Origin: Ornithodoros turicata
Taxonomy: Eukaryota > Arthropoda > Arachnida > Ixodida > Argasidae
DNA length: 64,000 bases
NCBI RefSeq assembly: GCF_037126465.1
Contig: NC_088204.1
Location: 77,809,807 to 77,873,806 of the forward strand
Direction of reading: 5' to 3'
How positions within the stretch are numbered: position 1 is the stretch's first letter; each line of letters opens with the position of its first letter. The notes beneath the pieces were generated by a model. It saw only the letters and a program-made list of their open reading frames with translations, ran no database searches and had not been told where the DNA came from. Shown piece by piece: positions 11,174 through 23,700 of the stretch. Position numbers and translations under genes: made by a program.

Positions 11174-12258
11174 TACATGGGACGTCCGTTCTCGGATATT
11201 CCTCGGACATCCATAGGAGCGCAACGTGTTGCTGGGGACTAGTTCAGTCCGCCCGCCGTGTTCTTTCACGAACTGTAGAAGCCAGCGCATTCATTCAAAA
11301 CCTCTCCCCGAAGAGGCCAACGAACCGTACCTCGCAGTTCAGCGTTCACTCGCGCAGTCCACGCACCATGTTCCTTCCCGAACTGTCGCAGCCGACTCAT
11401 TCATTCAGAACTGGTTCTCAGTCAGCGTTCACCCTTTCAGTCTTTCAGTGCACTCGCCAGCCGACCATCCGGCTTCCACTACCACATATGCGCATGCGCG
11501 CCAGGCGACACAACAGCCTGACGAAGAACACCGCGGATGGCGACCATGGTGTCGCCCAGTCGAGTAAAGAAACGTTTTGGTCGTTGGTGATTGAGCTCAT
11601 TCAGTTCACACTGACTTGTTCATTCTGAACGAAACATTCACGAACGACAGATCACTTGTGCAGGCGTTCCCCCAGAACAGCAAAGAGCATGTCACAACGT
11701 CGTCTAAAATGGTTTTATTGACTCGTTTTTGTAAATAATTTTGTTTCCTGATTTGTTAGAGACTTTTATAGGACACTGTGTCAAAATACGGCACCTTCAG
11801 TGATTTGACGGTGGTTCACGCTAAGCTTGAGTGACCTGGGTTGAGCATCCCGTAACGTGGCGTGTGGATAGCCTTTGTCTTGGCAAGACACACTGAAAAG
11901 AGTTGTACGAGCCCCAGTACACTGCCACAGGCGTGTCACAATGATCACAATGATCAATCCACGCAGCCATCCTCAAGTGGTCACCTGTTGCAATCCCGCC
12001 ATAGCAGCATGGTAGTTCTTTTACTGCGATGGCTTCTTCTTTATCTAACTGGATGGTGTCTGGAGCATGTGGTCTCCCTGGTCAACGTCCCCTCTATAAA
12101 TGAATGCCTGTCAGATCGCTCGCTTACCAATGGAACGAAACGAGCCCTGGCGAAGGCTTGGTTTCCCTCGTGCAACGAGAGATGGCGGTAGGCCCCGTGA
12201 CTATACTCGGGACAGGACCGCCGGTCTCTGTACTTGTTTCGCTCGCTCCTGGCTCCTT
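11174..12258. other. Gene-free stretch
   Basis: Open frames overlap at 11143-11628, but they have no signal peptide, domain or compositional coherence and carry repeated TTCATTCAGAAC-like motifs. I see no gene here. Confidence 0.4.
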
Positions 12259-12261
12259 TTA

Positions 12262-12918
12262 AGGGCAACCTCCATGGAGCGAATTTTTGCAACGAAGTTC
12301 GCGCGGCAGACTGCCACGCGCGTTCCGCCGCCAGTTGTTCGCCGGCACCAGCTCCATGGAGCGAAAAACCAGCGGACGGCGTCGGGAAGTTATGCTGTGA
12401 TGTCACTGTTGCCAGGGTATAAGGTGAAAGCTTTGTGAAATCAGTTGCTCGAAAAAGTGCATTTAATGTCAGAAATTTTGCAACTAAATCCAACAACTGT
12501 CTGAAAAGATGCGACCAGTAACGTACCGAAAGGCATATTCACTACTGCGAAAGGAAAACATGTTTCTTGGCAGAGAATGCCTCACGTTCTAACGATGCAG
12601 TTGGCGATGCAGTTGACGATGCAGTTGACGAAACAGCGAGCAGACGACAGCATCCAGTTGCAAGAAGAGGACGATGACGATGATTCACGAGAGCAGACGA
12701 CCACGTGCAAGCGATCTGGCGTAGATTCTTAGCGGAAGAGCACTTTGATTGGTTCATCTGCAGTTGACGCTTCCGGAATCGCGGACGCTGGGCGAAAATA
12801 TCTGGCATGGGCAGATCGGCGGCGGACGCTCATATTTTTGACGCCACGCGCTGGGCGTCCGACGCTGAGCGAAGTTCGCAGCTTTTTCGCTGTACATTCG
12901 CTCCATGGAGGTTGCCCT
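12262..12918. mobile_element. TIR element AGGGCAACCTCCATGGAGCG, TTA target site
   Basis: The ends are 23-bp inverted repeats (AGGGCAACCTCCATGGAGCG at 12262 and its complement ending at 12918) flanked by TTA on both sides (12259-12261 and 12919-12921). A second GCTCCATGGAGCG lies inside at about 12351. A 3-bp TTA duplication is characteristic of PIF/Harbinger elements. No transposase ORF is present, so it would be non-autonomous. Confidence 0.7.
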
Positions 12919-12992
12919 TTAGTGCTCTTCCGTTTGTGTAAACTGCAGAATGATTGAAGAACGAACAGCTTTATCGCTTAATTATGTGCAAA

Positions 12993-14182
12993 CCCAAGAA
13001 CACACGCGGTCCTCAGGATGTCCTCAAAGTGTCATCGAGTCCTCGTCCGTGATGGCATGAACGGAGGAGGTCCACAGGCTGTTATCATAGGAGCTTCCTA
13101 TTGATTGTCATTTGCGTACATCCTGCGATCGTCAACCGCAGGACAAGCACAGGAGAAGTAAATTATTTTAATACTGCGTTGTGCATTTTAATACCTACTA
13201 GCAGTAATCAAGTTCCCGTTTTATTTCTCATTACCCAATACGATCAAATAAGGAGTGCTCATGCACAAATAAAAAAATACAAACGAAAATATAAAATAAA
13301 AACAGATATAGGGTGCAAATACTGATCGTCGGACTTTAGAATAACCCGTCCATGTGCAGCGTTTGGTGTGCAGTAAAAGACAGTTTGCTAGACTTTTCAC
13401 TGCGGTCTTATTGCATAAGTGTCCGCAAAGGGTCCCTGGAAGGAGGTTGCACGGAGCATTTTATTTCTGAAGAGACAAAAAATAATAGCGTTTCACTGCC
13501 CAAGCTTCACTTACGATACATGCATCAAACCAAGGCAGTAAGAAACTCAGACACTACCTTGATAGCGATTTACTAGTCCAAGGAATTTCTCACTTCATTG
13601 TTAGTTATGTGCGAAATCAAGTTAAACTTAGAACCTCACCCTTTGTTTTGACTCAGATGTGAAGAGGCCTCACGAATCTGCTGAAGTTCGGAAGACAAGC
13701 AATAAGTTGTATCTGTTCTGTCTTGGAAAGGAAATGCTGCTGCATCATATGCCTTTCTAAGTGGTTTCGCTGGTCTTAGTGGCCTACGGGCCTTTTATAC
13801 ATCTCTCTTTTTTGCTTTTTAAACTGCGACACTCATTGTTTGTAATGAGAAATACGCTGAACAAATACAGATGAGAAACCACGAATAGTAGCTGGTGACC
13901 GAGGTTGAAAATATATACAAAACACACACACGCTGACTAGGTGCTACAAATGTGCCCTCACTTCCCAAAATAAATAATTCACTAAGGTATCTGCTTGCTC
14001 CCAGAATTGTACTAGCCGCGTTATTTGGTAGCTCCCATAGGAGGTCCTGAGGATATGACGGGGAGTCTCACTTTGTCACATTTCTAACAAATTGAGGACC
14101 TGGTAGGGAAGTCCTGGGGATGTTATCCCTGTCCGCTGATGACTTTCCTCGGACGTACACAGGAGGTCATTGTGTTCTTGGG
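12993..14182. mobile_element. Possible element with 12-bp terminal repeats CCCAAGAACACA
   Basis: CCCAAGAACACA at 12993 and its exact complement at 14171-14182 bound a 1.2-kb stretch with no coding frame. Inner ends share GGTCCTC/AGGAGGTC-like motifs. No target duplication is clear, so this may be coincidence. The right end abuts the point where the P-like transposase similarity stops. Confidence 0.35.
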
Positions 14183-14189
14183 GTTAAGC

Positions 14190-15232
14190 TGTGCGTAAGA
14201 CTAAAGCCAACCTCGCCAGTTGATGTCCCGATGTATTTCTGCAAGGTGTTTCTGCACGGTAGTCGCAGCAACTCTTCACACCGAACGTACTCATAGGCCT
14301 TGGTGGAAAGATTCCTCAAGATCACACAGTACCTTACAGTGAGTTCTGACCATGTTGGCCTCTTCCTCTTGTAATTGACAACTTGGTCAAGAACAATTGT
14401 CGCTCTGGTCTTGTTTTGCCGAGCATCCGTCACGACATCGAGGAAGGCATCAACACTGAAGTTGTCTTTGAGCTGGCGAAGCTCCTCCTGCTGTTTTCTT
14501 AAAGACTGCTTCAGTCGCGATATTTGCTGTCAAAGAGATCGCTCTTTAGCCCTCCATTTACGTCGTTCAATAAAAGCGGTGAAATTTGCCTTTTCCGTCT
14601 GTATCGAGGACGATCGCTTTGCGAACACTGGAGTACTCTTTAAGTGGTTCAAGTGGGAACAAGTACCTCGATCACTTCTTGCAAAGCTGTCCGATGTGGG
14701 TTCTTGTTCCACAGGCTGTGCGGGGGTGAGGGCTGCCTCCTCCGTAATAAGTAAGTATTTGCCCACAGAAGAAACGTCGCCGGAAAACACAGAGTCCTCG
14801 ACGGACGGTGTAGCGCACACGTTCGTCGCAGTTGTCTTTCGCCTTTTGTGCGACGCTGCGTCCTTGCCCTTGCCTCGCCAACGTAGGCAGTCATGGCGCC
14901 GCTTACGGCTCTCTGGTTCTCGACGAACATGAGGAGTCTTGGGCGTCATGTACAACTTGGTAGCCTTGGAACACGCTGGGTAGCGCTCCCTTCTTTAGTA
15001 AACGCAGCCTTGTATTTTCCTTGAAGTCTGACGCGACGAAGTGTTTACTGCAGACGACGGAGGACTTGCACGTGGAACTTGGCTCCCAGTTCTTACGGGC
15101 AATCAGCTTCAGCCACTTCTCACGTAGCTCGAGGTCTGCCGGAACCTCATGGAAGGATACACCAGGGTCCCTCTTTCTCGACGAGCACATGGGCACGCAG
15201 CAGCAGCGCATTGCAGATGGTAATTTTAACAA
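14190..15232 (-). pseudogene. P element-like transposase remnant with N-terminal THAP domain
   Basis: The minus frame beginning at 15232 has a THAP zinc finger: Cys pair CCVPMCSS, then FHEVP, then W near LREKWLKLI, then VVCSKHF giving the C2CH set, and LKKGALPSVF in place of the AVPTIF box. After a frame shift near 14950 a basic Ser/Lys-rich region follows. After a stop near 14530 come a leucine-rich coiled stretch (LKQSLRKQQEELRQLKDNF) and a segment with SELTVRYCVILRNLSTKAYE and LPCRNTLQKYIG, typical of the region after the THAP domain in P/THAP9-type transposases. The catalytic part is missing, so it is a dead fragment. Confidence 0.7.
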
Positions 15233-16216
15233 ACCAATCGAGATAACAACGATGTACCCTTATTCGGGTCGAATAAGCACCATTTCGAATACCAGCACGA
15301 GTTGTGGATCCAGTCGAACATTGGCTAGAAAAATCTTCTGCGCGTGAGGAACCGAACGCGCCGCGCGCATACTTCCAATCATACTTGTACGTATTTGGAG
15401 TGTTGTATTCAAATACTATATTTCAAATACAATTTGCAGTATTTTGGTACTCTACTCAATATTTTTGTTATGTGTACTTGTACTCTATTTAAGATACATT
15501 TTATTGTATTTTCTACTCAATACTCTAATTACATATTTTGGATCCGCCTCTCAAACTTTCTGTGTCTCGTCTTTCCATTATGTCTTGCTTATTGAGTGTA
15601 TTGACATTCGACACTTACTGCTACAATGATTTTGAACAGGAGTAAACGCTGACAGGTGCGACTGTTCGACTTTTGCGCCTTTGACTCACGACTTTTGATA
15701 TCTGATATCGCGGACGAAATAAGTTCAACTTGCACGACACTAATTATAAGACTAAACATGTTTATAACCTCTGAAACCAGCTCTAGCACGACCACAGAAG
15801 TTACCAACAAACAACACTCATGTAGCGGCAGCGACTTTCTCTCTCTTCCTCACCAGGTGTGCACGAAATGGTGCACCATAGGCCATTCCCTGGATTCCGT
15901 ATGTTCATTTTTTTAACCGCCAAAGTGGAGCGAAAAAGATTTCCTGCGAAGAATTCCTTAACGTGATCATCACGAAGATCGCAATTCAAAGTGCGGAGAA
16001 TTCGCGCGTTCTAAGGATACGGCAGTCAGCGCCAAGCGCGGCGAGCGCAAGCGAGAGGGCAACGGGAGAGGGCCTGCAGCGGCGAAAGAAGCGCATCTGA
16101 CACGCATTCATTTCCCTGGTAGGCACCTGCAGCTCCATTTCTTTTAATGTTGAATTGCAATGGCAGATTCGTAGCGCTTCCGGAGCAAGTTTGGCTGCTC
16201 CGCCGGGAGCAAGTCT
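15233..16216. other. Gene-free stretch with TATTTGAATAC-type AT-rich repeat
   Basis: 15385-15545 is a run of imperfect TATTTxAATAC/ACTCAATA motifs, resembling the sequence near 49445-49550. Otherwise I see nothing that looks like a gene. Confidence 0.45.
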
Positions 16217-16227
16217 GTTCTATTGGC

Positions 16228-16440
16228 GGTTGTGGTGGTGATGGTGAAAGGGCTTGCCGTTGTCGGCCTCACGTATGTGGGCAGCGTCACGACTGACGCC
16301 CTGGGGAAATGTGCGTCCTGGGCCGACTTCTAGGGGAACTGTGCCGACATATGTCTGAAAGCGTCCGAGGAAAACCCAGGAAAAACCCCAGACAGCACAG
16401 CCGGCACCGGGATTCGAACCTGGGTACCTCCCAGTCTCTT
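16228..16440 (-). mobile_element. tRNA-derived SINE, 5'-truncated, with target duplication
   Basis: Read on the minus strand it has the Pol III B-box GGTTCGAATCC, then CCGGTGCCGGCTGTGCTGTC, GGGTTTTTCCTGGGTTTTCC and GTCGGCACAGTTCCCC, the body of a SINE widespread in tick genomes (recognised from memory). The A-box part is missing. An 11-bp direct repeat GTTCTATTGGC flanks it (16217-16227 and 16441-16451), proving a retroposition event. Confidence 0.85.
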
Positions 16441-16451
16441 GTTCTATTGGC

Positions 16452-17847
16452 AGATTGGGAACTGTTCTGAAGTCTTCCAATGGGAGCTTCGGAGCGGCAT
16501 TCGAGCCAAGATAGCTCCAGGGAGCAACCCAGACTGCTCCGCCAAAATAGGCAGATTCAACGGGAACTCTATGTGACGTGTCACTTGTCGCTCGTGCTTC
16601 CTATTTCCTATCTCTGCTTCGCTAACATGGCCGCCTCGCAACGCGTCTTCGCCGTGACTAGTCTTTCGAGTCGTACGGCGATTTTGTTTCATGACGGAAG
16701 CGATAAGTCAGGCATTATAATGGATTAGAATGACCTTGATGTTGCAAAACATGGCGTTATAAGGGAGTTTTAGTTGGCCACCTCTGCTCCTCCGATAACT
16801 TTCAGACTCAGCTTTCCGCAAAGTGCGCATGCGTAAACTGAGTCGGAGATCCCTATCGTCTACGAAAAATATAGGAATCCCACTCATTCCGAATTTATCG
16901 GACGTCTTTCGTGCGCGCTTTCCTGCTCCCGCTGAGCTGGAGCATGCGCGGAGCGTTCACTTACAAACAAGATGGCTGACAACAACAGAAACAATATCGT
17001 TCGCTCGCGGCGTGCACCGCGAACGATTTTGGTCTGCAACTTCCCGAAATCATGGCTCGGCGACAACCACGGGTACAGTAGCGGTTGTTCTGAAGAAAGG
17101 ACAGCGGACTGTTGACGAGGCGTAGTGTGCGTACTTCACACCTTGTGTGACTTCCTCCGCCTGGACGCCTAAGCCTAAGTGAAGATGTGCGTTGTTTCGC
17201 AGACTGTTTTGACAAAAAACTGTTGCCGGCGCATAAATGCACAGCGAAACATTGAGGAACATCACGTCTTCCACAACTACTGATACAAATGCTTGTAACG
17301 TGCGTTTCACGCGCCTAATGTAACTGGAACCTAACGTATCATACGAGTAAACGAAGTTCAGATTTGTGCGGACAGATGGCGTCCCGCTTGATTTTCCATA
17401 TCCGTGGGGTTGTTCTCGGTAACTCTTCGTCTGCAAACTAAGACTGCGGGCAAGAGCTTTACGAATCATTCCCACCGACTCATGAGTCGTATGCGTTTTT
17501 CGGAGATCTTATCTATCGGCGTGTTATCGTAGTGGCAAATAAAACTCCCTATAATGGAACATGAGTACCTTCTTCTTCTTCCTCCGTTTCTGGCCGTCAT
17601 CCAGCTTTGGAGATTGGCCAGGGCTAAACTCCAAGTTGGGCGCAAGTGTTCCAGTCGCAGATTCGGGACACCTGCTCTAGGTCTGATCAAGCCGCTCCAT
17701 TGCAGAGTCTGCCACTTCCTCCGACTCTGCCATTGGAATTCACACATAAGCTTCAGCGTAGTGTGAAGACGTGTCTTGAACGTGCGACGCTCTGCCCATG
17801 AGCGCCACTGTTTCCTTTATCCTCTCACTTTCACATCACTGTTTCCT
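16452..17847. other. Gene-free stretch
   Basis: Overlapping frames on both strands (16820-17475) show no domain, signal peptide or splice support. A short plus frame starts at an ATG near 16972 after CAAACAAG but breaks after about 46 codons. No gene called. Confidence 0.4.
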
Positions 17848-18110
17848 TCATTCTCTCATTTTCACATCAGCGTGAGGACGGCTTAATAGCGGTTGACGAT
17901 ACCGCTGCCTTTTAAAAATGCGCAGAGGGCTTTCACTTGTTGCTGCTTGCAACGCCAGTAACCAAATAGTTTGCAGAAGCTGAAGTCGTTCTCTGTGAGC
18001 CTCGTAAGATGGACACTGCATGATTACGTGAAGTGTGTCTTCCGGAGTGTTGCATGTGCGGCATAACGAAGTTGATATGAGTTTCATTCTGCAGAGTGTT
18101 GTCCGTGAAT
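17848..18110 (-). pseudogene. LINE C-terminal Cys/His tail
   Basis: The minus frame reads TSLCRTCNTPEDTLHVIMQC, the CxxC-x8-H-x4-C signature found after RNase H in I- and Jockey-type LINEs. It is preceded by YSRTTLCRMKLIS. Only about 80 codons are left, and no RT is nearby. Confidence 0.65.
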
Positions 18111-18391
18111 AAAGCTCACCTAGGCTGATTCTGCGGGCGGGATTCTGGAGTCGGCGGAAGAGTGTCTAGCTGAAGCACGATGGTAGGCTGAAGCATCCAG
18201 TTAAGCGCTTCCGCCCGCGCCTCACAGAGGGCGCTACCTTAGGCTCACGTTGGACGGAGCCGTTTATAGAGAGAGCTTGACCATTGGGAGGAGCGTAGCT
18301 TGATGCCCGTCACGTGACGTCACAGCTGAACGACATCGTTTGCGTCATCGTTACCAAAAAAATGAGCGATGGCTAAAATGGGCAATCAATG

Positions 18392-19010
18392 CTACGTTGA
18401 TCCACACGAAGATACTGTGGAGAACCTATTATTGGAATCCTCTGTGCCCAGCATGGAACTCTCATAACAACTAGAAATCAAGCCAGCGAAGAGGGGCATC
18501 TCAACACGCGAGCTGCCATGATCGACACGGTAGGCCTTGCGCGTTACGAACGGGCAGTAGAGTGAACATTCCATAAGAACGTGCAGGGCGGTCGCCACGA
18601 CACCGCAGGTGGAACAGAGGCCCGTGTCACAGCATCTGATCATGCACTTAAATCGGGGGGTGCAAGCCACGTACATTGGGCTGGAGTCTACGCAGCAGGG
18701 AGGTAAAATGGCGTAATAGACGGGCAGGGAAAGGAAACGACGAATTTGGGTCCACCAAAGGGGAGGCAAAGCATGCAAGCCAATAGGCACTGGACAATAG
18801 AATGTCTACAATTGAAGGCCACCAAGCTCTGAGATGCGCGCTCCAGGAGTCCAACCCTTTTTTTTTCTTTTTCTTTTTTTTATGGAATAGCATGTCGACC
18901 TTAGTCTGGCAGACCTTTCCATCTAATAAAAGCATATTCCCTCCCCCCCCCCTACAATTGAAGGTGGCGTCCTGGTCGAAGGTGGTGTCTTGTCCTCCTT
19001 ACTTCGTCCG
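18392..19010 (-). pseudogene. Second LINE C-terminal tail, interrupted by a retroposon
   Basis: The minus frame has LPPLWWTQIRRFLSLPVY and then CSTCGVVATALHVLMECSLY, the CxxC...H...C tail of a LINE ORF2. Its sequence differs from the neighbour at 17848, so it is a different element. A T-rich retroposon (18819-18951) is inserted just upstream of this frame. Confidence 0.6.
18819..18951 (+). mobile_element. T-rich retroposon tail (copy 2) with 13-bp target duplication
   Basis: CTACAATTGAAGG occurs on both sides (18806-18818 and 18952-18964). The insert ends in a T-rich tract, GAATAGCATGTCGACC, TCTGGCAGACCTTTCC, an AATAAAAGC motif and a C run, the same tail as at 10260-10575. This copy is heavily 5'-truncated. 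Confidence 0.85.
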
Positions 19011-19225
19011 TGTCCTATGTGCGCTGTTATCATGTCTCCCCTGTGTGTATGAACAGACTACCCCTCTACCGCACCGAAGACCTGGACACACCTTGCGCTC
19101 CCTTAGCGATTTCCTTTCGCCCTACAAGTCAGCTTGGGTTGGCAACACAGACTCTACAAGGAGAGTATGGAACCTTGTTAGCGGTGCCTGGATCTGTGCG
19201 CAGTTATTTATTTTGTTAACATCTC

Positions 19226-19335
19226 AATACGGCCGAAAATCCTTTAATTTCCAAGTGCCTCGTTACGGCCAAGATCTCATTACGGCCGAAGGTAGTCTCA
19301 TTTCGGCCGAAGATGTTTTATCACGGCCAAAAAGA
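19226..19335. repeat. Array of TTACGGCCGAA motifs
   Basis: Five spaced repeats of a (A/T)(C/T)ACGGCC(G/A)AA core with ATCTCAT-type linkers. The cores are themselves near-palindromic (TTCGGCCGAA). Copies are imperfect. Function unknown. Confidence 0.6.
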
Positions 19336-20295
19336 AACAGAAGCATCCAACATATTAGCAATCGCGGTGTTTTATGCTTCCCAAAGTGTGTCCGAGGCGG
19401 TGTGCCCCCCCCCCCCCCCGACTTATGTCACACGCAATGGTTCATGCACACAATACTGCGACCGTGTTTCATGCATCCGTCGTGAAAAATGTTTTATTCT
19501 CATACTGTGTCATACGATATTTGTATGTGTTACGCCATTTTCTCTCAGTATTCGAGCAAGCAACATCCTACTCATAGGTTCTGTGAGCAAACTCTGCGTG
19601 TATGTTCTGAAAAGTTACTACAGAAGGGAGCCCACTGGAGCTCCTGGAGCCCCATGACCTATGATCATGATCTTTTTACCCCGGAGCTGCCTTATTCTAC
19701 AATTTACGTCCACCTGAAATTTAAAAAAAGGTACATAAGGTGCTCTTGTTTGATAATGACCATAAGACATATGCTGCCAAGCAGAATTTTTTGTTTTTTT
19801 CAGATATTGAAAATATATTCAAGAAATTAGGGACAACAATGACAGTTACGTCATAATGATGCAACTGCATTGCCAGAAAAATATTTCAGGAGGTGTTTCA
19901 TGAGGCTTTACATGGTGTGGAGGAGTCCCCCTCGTCAGTGATTTATCCGGACCCCCACCTTTACACCCCCCAAATGTTCAGAGACACCCCCTAATTTTTG
20001 TACCTGTGTACCCCCTACAGGAGGTGCCCTTGCGATTTCAGCTTCAGACACGTCTGTAACGATACGTTAAGCTATAATGACGTAACTATAATGATGACCC
20101 CACACACGCACACGCAATTTTTTTCCACCACTCCTCCGTGCTTGGGATTCTAGATAAACCACTGCCCCTCGTTCATTTTCGAGGGGTACTAGGGGCTTAT
20201 GCCACTGCACTGATGTCAAAATGTTATACGCATGTGTCACTCTCGGCATTCGGAATTCCTCTAAGCTAGAATGTTTAAATTCGGAATCAGTATAT
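19336..20295. other. Gene-free stretch
   Basis: Low-complexity C runs at about 19405-19422 and a stretch of ACCCCC(T/A) motifs near 19925-20030. No supported gene or element boundary. Confidence 0.4.
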
Positions 20296-20735
20296 TGTCA
20301 CGGATGAAAACAAACCGGCCGGCGAGTCGTCGAATAAACAGCAAACGGTTTATTAAACTACTTGGTAGCAAAAACACAAGAGTGATAGCTCTCTGAACAC
20401 AACTGAGTCCAAAGAATGAATGCTCCAGCCTGGAGCGCACAAGCATTTAAGCGCCGCGCCGAAAAGTCCAGAAACAGCACGTGCGTTTGCCAGAGCGCAG
20501 GCGATGTGTCTGGAATCTTCTTGCTTCATTTTCAGCACGCGCCGGGATGATATGTACCGTTTCGTGCCTGCCCTGGAAGTTTCTCGAAGATGATTCGTGG
20601 CAATATCAGACGGGTAAGCTGCAGATGTTATATACCTGCAGGCTCCATGCTGAAACGCGTGTGCGCAACACACTTCCGCAGTGGTGGGCGACGTCGTTAG
20701 TGTAATCATACACGCAGGACAATTGTGGGCACATA
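20296..20735 (-). mobile_element. Probable solo LTR
   Basis: On the minus strand the segment holds a TATA box (GTATATAA near 20625), then a polyadenylation motif (TTTAATAAACCG near 20345), and ends in CATCCGTGACA at 20296. That is the order and ending of an LTR. The 5' end is not resolved and no target duplication was identified. No retroviral-type coding sequence adjoins it. Confidence 0.5.
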
Positions 20736-23700
20736 CAGCAGTGGCAGCAACCTGAAAACGATGCATTTTCCCGTTATATATGAGTAATCAAAAAATATAC
20801 CTTCCCACATGTTTCGTTCTGTCGTTTGTAAGAAGCGCTAGTTGGGGAACAGCTCTTGGTTGGTCACATGCAAGCCACAACGCGAAAGGTGCCGACATTC
20901 CGATTACGCGATGAAAAATTAAAGTCTAGAACCATGCACACTTCCCCATGCAACTACTTCCCCAGCATCGTGAGACACGATACCCACGTATCCACATACA
21001 GTGTAATGTGAAATCATGTGCAGGAATGGAAAAGATGCCAACATACCTGTAATCCAGTGACTCATAATTTTGCTTCGAGTTTCTGGCAGCTACCATGAAG
21101 TGCAATGCACGATTCACAAGTTTCGTTTCGCCATTCTCATCGCACATTGGTGCATATTTCGCAAGCGTCACGCAATCCCACGTGACCTCTTTTTGATCAG
21201 TAAAAATAACTCGCGTCATGGACATGTATGTTCATCTCAGCGGTATTCATGTTTTGCATGCTATAGAAGGAGGGGGGACCAAAACCCTTCCTTTCGTGTT
21301 TTGATATCTTGTTGTTTTGCTATTTTCACTTCGGATGGTGTCTACCAGCGTTGGGCATCTCGTTTCTTGTATCAGCAAGCAGTTGCGGTTCACCTCCATG
21401 CAGTTTGCGACGTGTTTATCTACCGATTTGTATAGTGCTGTAACGTGCAAATTAGCGGACTTTAGGGGCTCTATATTTTCTTTTGAGCAGCGCGTGTTGT
21501 TCCGGTGAAAATTCAGCTGAATGAATAGTCACAGTCTCAACGTATATCGCGCCGTGTTGACCAAGGCCGAGAACCAAGAAGAGTTATCCTTTCGTAGACT
21601 GTCTGGCTTAGCAGTGTACTATCCACTAGAGCACTGCACGGGCCCGGGCTCTGCGTTTTTTATACGGGCCTGGGCCGAGATCAGGTTTCAGCCACCGGGC
21701 CCGGGCCGGTGCGGGCTTGACAACGCCGACCATGGTCGGGCATGCACGCGAACATATTTGGCGAGATTGGACAGCTGAATTTTAATGTCAGTTTTATTCA
21801 TTTATTTATTTTTTTTCATTGGGTATGGTGTCATGGGTATGGTCATGGTAATTTCATCTGAGAACTATCACTTTTTTATATGTGATCATGCTTATTTCAC
21901 ACGTGCACTCACACATTTCAAACGTTTGGTGTGGCGGGCGCGCTGAACAAGTCCGGCACGGGGGGCAGTTAGGTTCGGTGTTGGAACATATTTCGTTCCC
22001 GTGAGATTCCTTGTACGAGGGTCACTTAGGTTAGATGTCCTCACATATTTCGTTCGCGTGAGAGTTCGAGAAGGGGAAATAACACCGGCGCATGCGCAGT
22101 AGAGCGGAAATGAGTCTCTCTTGATCCGGTACATATCATCAGGTACATACATATCGCCCACCGTGCCACTGCGCGCTGCCTTCCCAAGCAAGCAAGCACC
22201 AAGTCCACAGCGGCTTGCCGGCAGAGAAACGCAGCCTGTAAAAGACAGAGCGTACCTCCTCACTCTCCACCAATTAGCTGCGTCCTTTTGTTCGCCGCGC
22301 TGCGCTCTTTCAATACGCGGATTTGAAGCGAAACCAGAGCAGAGACCTGAGCATAGCGCGCGTCGAAAGAAACCCAGGTGGTCCAAATTATCCGCATTCC
22401 TACCCTGCAGCATGTGCAACATGTCACTACACTGCGCAAACGAACATTACGTGCAACATCTGAGTACCGCTGTACCATTTGTGCTCTTTAGTAAATCTAT
22501 ATACGCCTCCGAGCCTCGAGAATACATAGAGCAGAGGCATAGAGAGAGAGAAGATGGCAGGTGAAGGAAAGTCGCGTCTCCGAAGATGCGCAATGAATAA
22601 AATAAAGGAAAAAATATGTTCTTCCACTAATTTTTTGCGGGACATCTATCGAACGGATTTTTGTTCTGAAAACGGTAACGGCATCACGTACCCGAAGGGA
22701 CCACATGTTCTCACTGGGACGACCTTGTAGTTTTTATAATTAAAAAATTAATTAACTATTTTTAGGTAATTAGACATTCGATGGTCGACCAAATAATGGC
22801 CAAGAACGTCCGCCGGCCGAGAGATGATAGAAGTGAAAACAGGATAACTATAGCTCTTATAGTTTTTTAATGAAAAATCTGTAGAAAGAAAAAGACCCTT
22901 GTACGTTATACCGACCACCAAGCACACAAGCAACTATGTTACAAGCACCTAAGAGAGATTAAGTGACGGGTTCACGATAATGGTTTCAAACTCCCTATCA
23001 TGGAACGTATCCTTCAGGGAGGTTGATAGCGGAATTTCGCCTTCCCACCCTTATAGTGGTTGAGACAGGTCACATCACGTTATCCCAGATAAACGTAAAA
23101 GACTGTTCTTTGCACCAACATGAACCTGCATGGAAAGTCTCACAGCGAAAAGAGTAATAGAAGCGGAGAAAATGGGCAACGCGAATACCGAAACTCATGC
23201 GGCTCTGACGTCACAGCGCACGCCGCTGCCAATGAGGCGGCGCACGAGAAGCCACGTGCTTACGGCTTCCAATAGGAGTAGACGCAACTCTGAGCTCTCT
23301 GACGTCGGCGCTCTGCTCGGGAGTGTGTTCGCGGGCTTGTAGCTCGCTAAGTAAGACGCGTAGAAGGATAATTCTTTTTTCTTCACTATTCTGGCGTCCA
23401 GTACAATGAGTCCGCGATGTAATGACCCACATCCATGAAAGTGTCCCAACCCCTTTAAAAATATGTCAGTCCAGAAGTCAGAAGAAGCTATGCACAGAGT
23501 TACCAACAGAGCGTCGAACTGGAACGTTTTTCGGTTTGTTTCGGGTTCAGCCATCATGCCCAAGTTTTGCGGACAAAAAGCTTAAAGCGTGCTTTCGACT
23601 GACAATGATACCGCTGAAAGATTTGTCGCGCGCTCTGCGAGCTCCGTAGAGCATGATTTTCGGCTATTTTTTTCCTATACGATAGCTCCTCAATATTCCT

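Noticed and set aside
11143..11628. 161-codon ORF
   Set aside because: Arg/Ser/Thr-rich composition typical of chance frames; no signal peptide, repeat or domain.
16823..17475. Overlapping ORFs with a good-looking ATG near 16972
   Set aside because: Short, no domain, no splice support, frames broken.
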